Positions 6,744-14,854 of a DNA stretch of 64,000 nucleotides are shown piece by piece. The stretch lies in contig NZ_JAMQOQ010000002.1 in assembly GCF_031624635.1 (NCBI RefSeq), positions 62,001 to 126,000 on the forward strand. Reading direction: 5' to 3'. Origin of the DNA: Halogeometricum sp. S3BR5-2. Its GTDB lineage: Archaea; Halobacteriota; Halobacteria; Halobacteriales; Haloferacaceae. The notes under the pieces were generated by a model that was not told the origin of the DNA, did not search any database, and saw nothing but the letters and a program-made list of their open reading frames with translations. The position numbers and the translations under genes were made by a program. Within the stretch, counting starts at the first letter, position 1. Each line of letters opens with the position of its first letter.

Positions 6744-8372
6744 ATGCGACAACAGCATCACGGGGGCGGTTCGCACTCGGTCTCCAGACGGAACTACCTC
6801 CGGGCGGTCGGCGCCGCCGGCGTCGCGGGACTCGGCGTCCGCGCCGGTAGCGCCGAGGCGGCCGCGGCGAGTCCGTGGACGGTTGTCGCCATTCCGGACA
6901 CGCAGAAGTACGCGGAGAGTTCGTCGCTCATCTCCCGGGCGCACGCCCAGACCGACTGGATTCGAGCCAACAGAAGCGCCGAGAACATCGCCTTCGTCAG
7001 CCACGAGGGCGACCTGGTCGAACACGGCAGCAGCACCACCGAGTGGCAGCGGATGGACGCCGTGATGGACAAACTCGACGGGGTGGTGCCGTACGGGACG
7101 ACCATCGGGAACCACGACTACGCGACCACCAGTAACCGCTCGTCGAGCCTCGCGAACTACAGCAAGTACTTCGGGAAGGCGCGCTACTCCGGCAAGAGTT
7201 GGTATCTCGGAGCAGGGCCGGGCGACCGAGCGCACTACCAGCGGTTCTCCGCGGGCGGATACACCTTCCTCCACGTGAACTTGGAGTGGGGCGTCCCCGG
7301 CACCGTCTCGGACTCGGGGACGCTGATGGGGTGGGCCGACGACCTGCTCGCGAGGTACGCGAACACGCCGACTATCGTCACCACGCACTCGTATCTCTGG
7401 GACAAATCGGGCGCCGAGGGGCACGGCGGACAGCGGAGCGGAGCCAACTCCGGACTGGACATCTACCGGAACCTCGTCCGGCGGCACCCGCAGGTGTTCA
7501 TGGTGCTCGGCGGGCACTTCCACTACACCGACGGGCAGTGGAAGCAGACCTCGACGAACGCCGCGGGGACGGCGGTGTACGAGATGCTCGCCGACTACCA
7601 GCACTACGCCAACGGCGGCGACGGCTGGATGCGACTGATCAAGTTCGTCCCGGACGGCGGGTCGGGGTCGCTGGACCGCGTCTCGGTGCGAACGTACTCG
7701 CCGAGTCGGAAGCAGTACAAGACCGACGGCCGCAGCCAGTTCTCCTTCGATTTCGACTTCGCCAGCCGGTTCGGCCAGCCCTCCTCCGGGTCGGACTCGG
7801 GGTCCTCGGGCGGGACCACCGGCACCGCGACGTTCCAGCAGGGGTCCGGCGGCTACGCGGGGACCCAGGACACCTACCTCCGGGAGGCCTCCCCGACCAC
7901 CGGGTACGGCTCCGCGACGACGCTCACCGTCGACACGGACGAACCGTCGAAGTCGGGGAGACGGACGCAGGGGCTGCTCCGATTCGACAGCATCGTCGGC
8001 ACCGGGTCCGGACAGATTCCGGTCGGGTCGACGGTCACCTCCGCGAAGCTGTCGTTCCAGACCGTCGACCCGGGTAACGGGGCGTCGCTCCACCGCATGC
8101 GGACGAAGTGGACCGAGTCGGACACGTGGTCGTCGCTCGGAAGCGGCGTGCAGACCAACGACGTGGAGGCCGCCTCGACCGCCGACGCGAAGACGGGGAC
8201 GACGACCGCCGGCGCGACCACCGTCGACGTGACCAAGAGCGTCGCCGCGTGGGCCGCCGGAGCGGCGAATCTCGGGTGGGTGCTCGTCCCCTCGGGCAGC
8301 AACGGCTGGGACTTCTACTCCTCGGAGGGGTCGACGCCGCCGAAACTGATCGTCACGTACCGGCGTCCGTGA
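6744..8372 (+). CDS. Secreted metallophosphoesterase with DNRLRE (CBM96-like) domain
   Basis: A 542-residue exported protein. The N-terminus has a Tat signal (SRRNYLRAVGAAGVAGLG) with an Ala-rich cleavage region. A calcineurin-like phosphoesterase domain follows with the expected metal motifs in order: PDTQ, GDLVEHG, GNHD, TTHSYLW and GGHFH. After a Ser/Gly linker near residue 355, the C-terminal 180 residues form a beta domain with DTYLREASPTTGYG and GLLRFD, typical of DNRLRE or CBM96 domains that attach enzymes to polysaccharide. It probably hydrolyses a phosphoester outside the cell; the substrate is unknown. It is divergently oriented from the HAF gene. Confidence 0.88.
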   Translation: MRQQHHGGGSHSVSRRNYLRAVGAAGVAGLGVRAGSAEAAAASPWTVVAIPDTQKYAESSSLISRAHAQTDWIRANRSAENIAFVSHEGDLVEHGSSTTEWQRMDAVMDKLDGVVPYGTTIGNHDYATTSNRSSSLANYSKYFGKARYSGKSWYLGAGPGDRAHYQRFSAGGYTFLHVNLEWGVPGTVSDSGTLMGWADDLLARYANTPTIVTTHSYLWDKSGAEGHGGQRSGANSGLDIYRNLVRRHPQVFMVLGGHFHYTDGQWKQTSTNAAGTAVYEMLADYQHYANGGDGWMRLIKFVPDGGSGSLDRVSVRTYSPSRKQYKTDGRSQFSFDFDFASRFGQPSSGSDSGSSGGTTGTATFQQGSGGYAGTQDTYLREASPTTGYGSATTLTVDTDEPSKSGRRTQGLLRFDSIVGTGSGQIPVGSTVTSAKLSFQTVDPGNGASLHRMRTKWTESDTWSSLGSGVQTNDVEAASTADAKTGTTTAGATTVDVTKSVAAWAAGAANLGWVLVPSGSNGWDFYSSEGSTPPKLIVTYRRP

Positions 8373-8406
8373 ACGTCCGACCTCGACCGAACCTCACGCT
8401 CGCTCG

Positions 8407-9882
8407 TCACTTCGGGGCGGCGTCCGCGCGGTCGATGACGGACTGCTTCCACGTCCCGCGGGTGAACCACGCGGCGGCCGCGACGGCGCCGAGAATCTGC
8501 CCGACGGCCATCCCGATCCAGATGCCCGACTCCCCGAAGTCCAGGACGAACGAGAGGTAGTAGACGATGGGGACGCGACCGACCCAGAGAGCGAACAGCG
8601 AGAACGCCAGCGCGGTCTTCGTGTTGCCCGCGCCGCGGTAGGCCCCGAGGACGGTCTGGAGGACGCCGATGAAGCCGAACTCGAAGGCGCGGACGCGGAC
8701 GTACTCGGCGCCGAGTTCGATGGTCCGCGCGGCCGAGTCGGTGCCGGTGCCGATGAAGACGCCGACGATGGGTTCGGCGAAGACGTAGGCGACGACGCCG
8801 ATGAGGAGCATCACCGCGGCGCCCACCTTCGCGGCTAGCCACACCGCCCGCTCGGCTCGGTCCGGTTTCTGCGCGCCGAGGTTCTGCCCGACGATGGTGT
8901 CGGTCGCCCGACCCAGTCCGAGCGCCGGGAGGAAGACTAGCGAGGTGAGTCGGTTGCCGAGGCCGTAGGCGGCGACGACTTCGGGCGTGAACGTGACGAC
9001 CATGGCGGTCAGGGTGATGAAGCCGAGGGCGCTCGCGGACTGTTCGAGGGCGCTGGGAACGCCGAGGCGGACGATTTTCTCGATGTACTCGCGCCGGGGG
9101 ACGAAATCGCCCAGCGAGACGTCGGGGCCGGCGTCGGTCCAGAAGATGACGTAGAGACCGACGACCGTCGCCACCAGGCGCGACAGCACCGTCGCCACGG
9201 CGGCGCCCGTGACCCCGTAGCCCGCGAAGCCGGTGAGGCCGAACAGCGAGGCTTCGAGGCCGGGGACGCCGAGCATCCCGAACAGGGGGTTGTTCTGAAA
9301 GCCGAAGATGAAGATGGGGTCGACGACGACGTTGATGGCGACGCTGATGAACATCACGACCATCGGCGCGCGCGTGTTGCCGTACCCGCGCATGAGCGAG
9401 GAGAACACGAAGAAGCCGAACAGGAAGGGGAGGCCGAGGAAGAACACCCGCATGTAGTCGCCGGCCAGCGGGATGACCTGTCCGGCCGTCGCGGCCGAAC
9501 TCGGCAGGACGCCGAGCATCAGGTCCGTCGCGAAGAAGCCGAGGAGGCCGACGGCGACGGCGATGGCGGTGATGAACGTGAACGTCTGCCCGGCGACGAC
9601 GCCGGCCGAACCCTCCCGCTTCGCGCCCGTGTACTGCGCGACGAGGATGGTCCCCGCGACGGTGAACCCGCCGCCGACCGAGATGAGAAGGAATATCAGG
9701 GGAAACGCGAGGCTGATGGCGGCGACGGCGTCCGTCGAGAGGCGGCCGAGCCAGACGGTGTCGGCCAGGTTGTAGGCGACCTGGAGCAACTCGGTGACGA
9801 TGATGGGCCACGCGAGCGCGAACATCGGTCGTTTCAGGTCGCCCTCGGTGAGCGACGCACCGTCGGGCGATGTTGGAGGCAC
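8407..9882 (-). CDS. MATE family multidrug/cation exporter
   Basis: A 491-residue protein with twelve predicted membrane helices in two homologous halves. Family-typical features include PIIVTELLQVAYNLADTVWLG in the first helix and the repeated pattern GYGNTRAPM and YRGAGNTKTAL in equivalent positions of the two halves. Such proteins expel cationic compounds in exchange for sodium or protons. The start is GTG at 9882; a TATA-like cttaacaag lies upstream on the same strand. It is convergent with the metallophosphoesterase. The particular substrate cannot be told from sequence. Confidence 0.92.
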   Translation of the reverse strand: MPPTSPDGASLTEGDLKRPMFALAWPIIVTELLQVAYNLADTVWLGRLSTDAVAAISLAFPLIFLLISVGGGFTVAGTILVAQYTGAKREGSAGVVAGQTFTFITAIAVAVGLLGFFATDLMLGVLPSSAATAGQVIPLAGDYMRVFFLGLPFLFGFFVFSSLMRGYGNTRAPMVVMFISVAINVVVDPIFIFGFQNNPLFGMLGVPGLEASLFGLTGFAGYGVTGAAVATVLSRLVATVVGLYVIFWTDAGPDVSLGDFVPRREYIEKIVRLGVPSALEQSASALGFITLTAMVVTFTPEVVAAYGLGNRLTSLVFLPALGLGRATDTIVGQNLGAQKPDRAERAVWLAAKVGAAVMLLIGVVAYVFAEPIVGVFIGTGTDSAARTIELGAEYVRVRAFEFGFIGVLQTVLGAYRGAGNTKTALAFSLFALWVGRVPIVYYLSFVLDFGESGIWIGMAVGQILGAVAAAAWFTRGTWKQSVIDRADAAPK

Positions 9883-10038
9883 TGAACGTGTAGCAGGACG
9901 TAACTTCTTGTTAAGCCGTCGAAACGGGAACAGACGGCCGGATATTTCGAATCGAAACGGTATCCTCGCGCGTCGACCGCGCCGCGTCGAGGCGGGCGGT
10001 CAGTCGGAAACGACCCGTTCGGAACTAAACTTTCGGTG

Positions 10039-10245
10039 TCAGAGCGGATGCGTCTCGTCGGCGCCCGTCGCGCCGTCGACGGCCTCGCGAATCGCCTCGA
10101 CGTCCCCCGCGTGGAGCAGTTCGTCCAGTTCCGCCTCCGACACCCCGTCGGCGAGTCGGGCGACGGTGTCCGCGAACGTCTCCGCGGGACGGTTGCGCGC
10201 TTCGATGAACTCGTAGACGTCGTCGTCGAGGCGACCCGAACTCAT
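10039..10245 (-). CDS. Small acidic protein resembling VapB-like haloarchaeal proteins
   Basis: A 68-residue acidic protein, with the pattern DDDVYEFIEARNRPAETFADTVARLA near the N-terminus. This resembles small haloarchaeal proteins with a ribbon-helix-helix-like fold sometimes annotated as VapB-type antitoxins. No PIN-domain toxin gene lies next to it, so it is either an orphan or has another role. A TATA-like box (complement of cttaaat at 10277-10283) lies about 35 bases upstream. Assignment to the antitoxin group is tentative. Confidence 0.65.
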   Translation of the reverse strand: MSSGRLDDDVYEFIEARNRPAETFADTVARLADGVSEAELDELLHAGDVEAIREAVDGATGADETHPL

Positions 10246-10436
10246 ATTCTCGACAGTCTGAATGTATTCTGTGTACTTAAATCTCTAGGAGAAATTCAGT
10301 TTCAGACACGTCGTCGCTCGGTCGGATCAGCTCGGAGGTCACTAGAGTCGAAATCGACGGAGAACGGCCCGAATCTCGAAGCGCTCTTCGAGAAGGCCTC
10401 GCACCGCGAGAACGAGCGAATTCGGGAGGCCGATTC

Positions 10437-11024
10437 TCAGGGCGCTTCGCCGGTTTCGAGCGTGAGGTCGGCCTTGGGGTAGGCGACGCAGGTGAGCGTG
10501 TACCCTTCGTCCATCTCGGCGTCGTCGAGCATCTGTTGGTTGTCGTGGACGACGTAGTCCTCGGAGTTGCCGCCGGAGGTGACCTGCCCGGCGCAGGAGA
10601 CGCACTGACCCTGCCGGCAGGCGTACGGGAGGTCCCAGCCCTCGTCCTCGCCGGCTTCCAAGAGCGTCTGGTTGTTGGCGACTTCGATGGTGCTGCCCTG
10701 CTTCGCGTACTCCACCTCGAAGTACTCGACTTCGTCCTCGGGGATGTCGGCGGGACTCGTCGACTCCTCTTCGGCCTCGCCTTCGAGTTCCCCGCCCTCT
10801 TCGCCTTCGCCGACGGCGCCCGCGGCGACGCCGCCGCCGCCGATAGAGCGGTTCATCGGTTCGGGGAAGTCCGTCTCGGGGACGGTGCTCGCCCGGCGTT
10901 CGAGGACGTCCTGTGAGATGTCCGCCGTCGGCGTCCACGCCGTCCCGCGCGAGAAGTGCAGGGAGACGGCGAGGAGCGTCAGGGTCACGCCGAGACCCAA
11001 CCCCAAGAGACTGATTTCGACCAT
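10437..11024 (-). CDS. Membrane-anchored [2Fe-2S] ferredoxin-like protein
   Basis: A 195-residue protein. Residues 3-24 form one membrane helix (VEISLLGLGLGVTLTLLAVSL), followed by an acidic and Gly-rich linker to about residue 95. A plant-type ferredoxin domain follows, with the cluster motif CRQGQCVSCAG (C-x4-C-x2-C) and a fourth cysteine in LTCVAYP about 35 residues later, so all four ligands are present. ATG 11024 was chosen because it begins the membrane helix; an earlier ATG would add 16 residues. It probably carries electrons at the membrane face. Its redox partner is not evident from the neighbours. Confidence 0.88.
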   Translation of the reverse strand: MVEISLLGLGLGVTLTLLAVSLHFSRGTAWTPTADISQDVLERRASTVPETDFPEPMNRSIGGGGVAAGAVGEGEEGGELEGEAEEESTSPADIPEDEVEYFEVEYAKQGSTIEVANNQTLLEAGEDEGWDLPYACRQGQCVSCAGQVTSGGNSEDYVVHDNQQMLDDAEMDEGYTLTCVAYPKADLTLETGEAP

Positions 11025-11160
11025 GTCGGCGGCTACGGAGTCATGGGTTAAGGGAATTTTGATTGACCTCACTCGAACGGGCGGTCTGCGGGCGTTCGTC
11101 GCCGTCTCGGACCGCGACGGAACGCGGCGAGACGCGACGGTCTCGCCTCCCGCCGGCGGG

Positions 11161-12435
11161 TCAGAACCCGCCGGTGGTGAGCGTCTCGAAGAATCCGGGG
11201 GCCGAGGTGGCCGAGAGGAAGAGCGCCAACACCACGAGCACCAGGTTCGCGGCCGTCAGCGCGAGGCTGTTCGTCTCCTCGCCCATCGTCTCGGAGTCGT
11301 TGAGCGCCCAGAAGAGGAACAGCACCGTCACCGGGAGCCCGACGATGCCGTTGTACGCCGGGAACAGCAGAATCATGTCGACGACGCTCAGCCCGAAGAG
11401 TATCGTGACGAGCGGCGACAGGCAGCCGATTCCCGTCCCGATGGCGTAGATGATCTTGAAGTCGCGGCTCCCGCTGTCGACGTCCTTCCCGCGGGCGTTC
11501 TGGATCATGTACGCGGGCGCCCACATGATGGGGATGATGCTGTTGAACGCGGCCGCGACGGCGCCGAGCAGGAACAGCGTCATCGCCCACTGTCCGAGCA
11601 CGTCGGCGAGCGCGCGGCCGGGGGTGATGAACGTCTCCAGGGACGTGTAGCCGGCCGGCCGGAGCACCGCCGCGGCGGCGATGAGGATGGCGATTGTCGT
11701 GACGCCGCCGACGGTGTAGCCGATGCCGAGGTCGCGCCGCATCGTCGAGACGTCGGCCTTCTCCGTCCAGCCCTTCTCGGAGACGAGGTTGGATTCGAGG
11801 AAGAAGTTCGGCCACAGCGCCGTCGTACCGACGATGCCGGCGGCGGACGTGAGCACGGCCGCCTCCCCGAACGACCCGAGTGCGGGGACGAACCCGGACG
11901 CCAGTGCGCCGACGTCGGGTCCGCTCGCGCCGGCGACGACGAGGTAGATGACGAGGAGGCCGAGCATCATCGCCGTCATGACGCGCTCGATGCCCTCGTA
12001 GTTGAGGACGCCCGTGACGATGGCCGCCAGACCGGTGAGGACGGCCAGCGGCATCCAGCCGACGGCGCCGCCCATGAGGATGGAGATTCCCTTCCCGACG
12101 GCGGCGGTGAGTTCGAGCGCCCACGCCACGCAGCCGACGGAGAGCAGCACCGCGACGGCGAGCGCGCCGGTCTGCCCGAGTTTCGACCGGATGAACGACA
12201 TCAGCGACTCGCCGAAGATGCCGAGTCGAGCGCTCATGTCCTGTCCCATGAAGCCCAGCAGCGCCGCCCCGACGACGGCCCACGCGAGGGTGTAGCCGTA
12301 CCGAACGCCGGCCGAGGAGGCGATGAAGACGGACCCGGACCCGAAGTAGCTCGCAACCATGACGAACGCGAGGCCGTACTCCTGGAAGAAGCCGCTCACG
12401 GTGTCCCGTAATCCGCTCTGCGACGTGGCCGCCAT
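11161..12435 (-). CDS. Nramp-like divalent metal transporter, variant motifs
   Basis: A 424-residue protein with eleven or so hydrophobic helices and an overall Nramp/LeuT-type layout. The first helix reads ASYFGSGSVFIASSAGVRYGY where canonical Nramp proteins have DPGN. The helix-6 region reads TALWPNFFLES where the canonical motif is MPH(N). The metal-binding Asp, Asn and Met are therefore not in their usual form, although WPNFFLES keeps an Asn. It belongs to a divergent branch, and cargo (Mn, Fe, Mg or something else) cannot be predicted. An AT-rich tract with a possible promoter lies about 150 bases upstream (12566-12610). Confidence 0.8.
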   Translation of the reverse strand: MAATSQSGLRDTVSGFFQEYGLAFVMVASYFGSGSVFIASSAGVRYGYTLAWAVVGAALLGFMGQDMSARLGIFGESLMSFIRSKLGQTGALAVAVLLSVGCVAWALELTAAVGKGISILMGGAVGWMPLAVLTGLAAIVTGVLNYEGIERVMTAMMLGLLVIYLVVAGASGPDVGALASGFVPALGSFGEAAVLTSAAGIVGTTALWPNFFLESNLVSEKGWTEKADVSTMRRDLGIGYTVGGVTTIAILIAAAAVLRPAGYTSLETFITPGRALADVLGQWAMTLFLLGAVAAAFNSIIPIMWAPAYMIQNARGKDVDSGSRDFKIIYAIGTGIGCLSPLVTILFGLSVVDMILLFPAYNGIVGLPVTVLFLFWALNDSETMGEETNSLALTAANLVLVVLALFLSATSAPGFFETLTTGGF

Positions 12436-12715
12436 CTCAGTTCCCCCGCCGCTTCCGCGCCGTCCCTCGACGGCGTTCGATTCCGCGTCCGCCCGGCGAC
12501 GACCCTCGACGGATCGGTACTCGCCGGAGCAGACGCTCGGCGCTACGACTGACTAATCGCATATATTCCCGCGAAATCACTACAAAAATATAGTATCTCC
12601 TGATACGGTTAAATCCGTGGACTGACGGGCGTGCGAGTGACTCTCAGCCGCTCTCGGCGGATTCGACCGGTCGGCCGCCGCCGGACTTTCCCGACGCACG
12701 CCGCAACTCCTCTCG

Positions 12716-13492
12716 ATGGTCGCCTCGCTGTCGCCCGCGGTGCTCGCGTCGCTCGTCGCCGTCGCCTTCCTCGCCGGCGTCGGGAACACCGGCGTCGGCG
12801 TCGGCGGCGTCTTCGTCACCGCCGCGCTCTACGCGTTCACGGACCTCCCCTCCGAGGCAGTCGCCGGGACGGCGCTCGCGACGTTCGCGGCGACCGGCGC
12901 GCTCGGAAGCTACTCGTACGTTCGCTCGGGCGAACTGCGGGGTGAGGGCCGTCGGCTGGCGGCGCTCCTCGGCGCCGGCGGCGGCGTCGGCGTCCTCGGC
13001 GGCGTCGCACTCAACGACCTGCTTCCGACCGCGACGGTCGAGTCGCTGTTCGGCGCGGCGGTCGCAGTCGTCGGGGTCGTCGTCGCCGCCCGCGAACTGG
13101 CGGGGCTCCGGCCGGTCGCCGAGTTGGACCCCGAGACGGCGACCGGCGGGGCGTCGTTCGTCGCCATCGGCGCCGGCGTCGGCCTCGTCAGCGGTCTGCT
13201 CGGCATCGGCGGCCTCGCGGCCGTCGTCCCCGCTCTCGCGCTGCTGGGGGTTCCGCTCCTCGTCGCCATCGGCGTCGGACAGGTCGTCTCGGGGCTGCTC
13301 TCCCTCGTCGGCGCCGCGGGGTTCGCGCTCCGCGGCGCGGTCGAACCCGCCCTCGTCCTCGCCGTCGGCGTCCCGGAACTCGCGGGCGCCCTCGTCGGCT
13401 GGCGCCTCGCTCACGTCCTTCCGGAACGCCCGCTCTCGCTCGCGCTCTCGGCCGCTCTCGTGCTGTCGGGGGGATACGTGCTCCTCGGGTGA
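12716..13492 (+). CDS. TauE/SafE family anion exporter
   Basis: A 258-residue protein with eight or so membrane helices and the two-fold repeated glycine motifs of the TauE/SafE family: FLAGVGNTGVGVGGV in the first half and GLVSGLLGIGGLAAVVPAL in the second. Members export sulfite, sulfoacetate or related organic anions. ATG 12716 is used because upstream in-frame starts are blocked by a stop. A second family member lies 300 bases downstream in the opposite orientation. The two share the same architecture but are only moderately similar, so they probably handle different substrates. Confidence 0.88.
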   Translation: MVASLSPAVLASLVAVAFLAGVGNTGVGVGGVFVTAALYAFTDLPSEAVAGTALATFAATGALGSYSYVRSGELRGEGRRLAALLGAGGGVGVLGGVALNDLLPTATVESLFGAAVAVVGVVVAARELAGLRPVAELDPETATGGASFVAIGAGVGLVSGLLGIGGLAAVVPALALLGVPLLVAIGVGQVVSGLLSLVGAAGFALRGAVEPALVLAVGVPELAGALVGWRLAHVLPERPLSLALSAALVLSGGYVLLG

Positions 13493-13558
13493 GCGGTCGG
13501 CGGTCCGCCGGTCGTCCGACAGATTCTCGTGGCCGAGGGAGCGACGGTCGGACGAGCG

Positions 13559-13756
13559 ATGGAACTCACCTCGTGGATGCGGTCCGTTCGGAGCGCGCGC
13601 TCCGCGCTCGGCCGACACGTTCGAACGCGCCTCCGAGCGCGAACCGCCGACTCTCCCCGCCGCCTCTCGCGGACCGGGCTCCCGCCGAAGCCGTACGACG
13701 GGACGGACGCCACCGTGAGCGGGCTCTCCACGGGGGACGACGCCGACGGGGAGTAA
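13559..13756 (+). CDS. Hypothetical small basic protein (doubtful)
   Basis: A possible 65-residue product with an Arg/Ser-rich first half and an acidic end (GLPPKPYDGTDATVSGLSTGDDADGE in part). It fills the space between two convergent TauE/SafE genes. The C-terminal part has haloarchaeal-like composition, but the N-terminal part does not. No known family is recognised. It may be spurious. Confidence 0.3.
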   Translation: MELTSWMRSVRSARSALGRHVRTRLRARTADSPRRLSRTGLPPKPYDGTDATVSGLSTGDDADGE

Positions 13757-13783
13757 ACGGAGCGACGTTGGGCCGCCGCGGCG

Positions 13784-14554
13784 TCAAACCATCAGATAGA
13801 CCCCCAAGACCACGAGCACGCCGCCGAGCGCGATTTTCAGTATCCGCGGCTCGATGCGCCGAGCGACCCCCCACCCGACGACGATGCCCGCGAGTTCGGG
13901 CACGGCGATGAGCGCCACCAGCGGGACGGACACCGCGCCGTCGAGGAGGTAGGCGGCCGTCGCCGGGGCGGCGACGAACACCGACTGCACCTGCGCGGCG
14001 GCCACCGCCGGCAGCAGGGGGACGCCGAGCGCTATCAGCAACGGAACGGCCAGCACCGGGCCGCCGACGCCGAGCAGGCCGCCGGGGACGCCGACGGCGA
14101 ACCCGACGGCGCCGACGGCCAGCGCCCCCCTTCGAGTCGTGGGGTCGACGAGCGTCCGGCCGACGCCGTAGCGCTCGCGGTACCACGTCAGCAGGCCGGC
14201 GAAGACGACGAACGCGCCGAGCAGGACGGAGAACTCGTCGGCGGAGACGAGCGCGTTGATTCGCTTGCCGACGAGGGCGCCGACGCCGCCCGGGACGCTG
14301 AGCGCGACCGCCATCCGCTTTCCCGCGGCGGTTCGGAGTTCGCCCGAACGGGCGTACACCGCGGTGCCGAGCAGGCCCGCCGCGATGTTCGTCGCGCCGG
14401 CCGTCCCCGCCACGACCGCCGGCGACGCGGCCGTCAGTGCGAGCGCGATAGTGATGAAGACGCCGCCCGGGCCGATGGCCGTGATGCCGACGCCGGCGAG
14501 GAACCCGACGACGGCGAACAGGAGCACCGCGGACGCGGCGAGACCGAGGAACAC
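13784..14554 (-). CDS. TauE/SafE family anion exporter, second copy
   Basis: A 256-residue protein with about eight membrane helices and the paired family motifs FLAGVGITAIGPGGV and GVPGGLLGVGGPVLAVPLL. The start is GTG at 14554. It is convergent with the first TauE/SafE gene and differs from it in the glycine motifs (GPGG and GVGG here, against GVGG and GIGG there). It probably exports a sulfur-containing or organic anion; the substrate is not deducible. Confidence 0.87.
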   Translation of the reverse strand: MFLGLAASAVLLFAVVGFLAGVGITAIGPGGVFITIALALTAASPAVVAGTAGATNIAAGLLGTAVYARSGELRTAAGKRMAVALSVPGGVGALVGKRINALVSADEFSVLLGAFVVFAGLLTWYRERYGVGRTLVDPTTRRGALAVGAVGFAVGVPGGLLGVGGPVLAVPLLIALGVPLLPAVAAAQVQSVFVAAPATAAYLLDGAVSVPLVALIAVPELAGIVVGWGVARRIEPRILKIALGGVLVVLGVYLMV

Positions 14555-14652
14555 GTCTCCTCTCAGACGCTTCCGGCGAAAAGACCCCTCGATTCGCGAC
14601 GCCGCGGACCCCCCGACCGAACGGTTTTCTCCTCGCTCGTCGTTCCCCCCTC

Positions 14653-14826
14653 ATGGCGAAGATAGTGTACGACGACGGCTCCGGCGTGGTCGAGTACGAA
14701 GCGCCGGCTATCGAGTACGACAAGACCCGCCGCGCGTGGGCGATTCGACAGGAGGGGGAGGCGCCCGTCACGGTGTACATCCCCGAGACGCGCGTCTTCC
14801 GAGTGGAGAAGCGCGGCGGCGCGTGA
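14653..14826 (+). CDS. Small conserved-looking protein, 57 residues
   Basis: A short gene with a well-formed haloarchaeal composition. It begins MAKIVYDDGSGVVEY, has a central RRAWAIRQEGEAPVTVYIPETRVFRV, and ends KRGG. The pattern suggests a small all-beta protein. It starts about 100 bases after the divergent TauE/SafE gene and ends 28 bases before the convergent 6-phosphogluconate dehydrogenase. Codon third positions are mostly G or C, as in true genes here. No function is recognised. Confidence 0.65.
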   Translation: MAKIVYDDGSGVVEYEAPAIEYDKTRRAWAIRQEGEAPVTVYIPETRVFRVEKRGGA

Positions 14827-14854
14827 ATAGGGTAGCTCCGTCGTCTCGCTCCCG

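Noticed and set aside
8315-9811. A 498-codon frame inside the MATE gene region
   Set aside because: Arg/His-rich shadow of the MATE gene on the same strand.
10039-10245. Toxin-antitoxin pair at the VapB-like gene
   Set aside because: No PIN-domain toxin is present next to it; an orphan antitoxin-like protein cannot be called a system.
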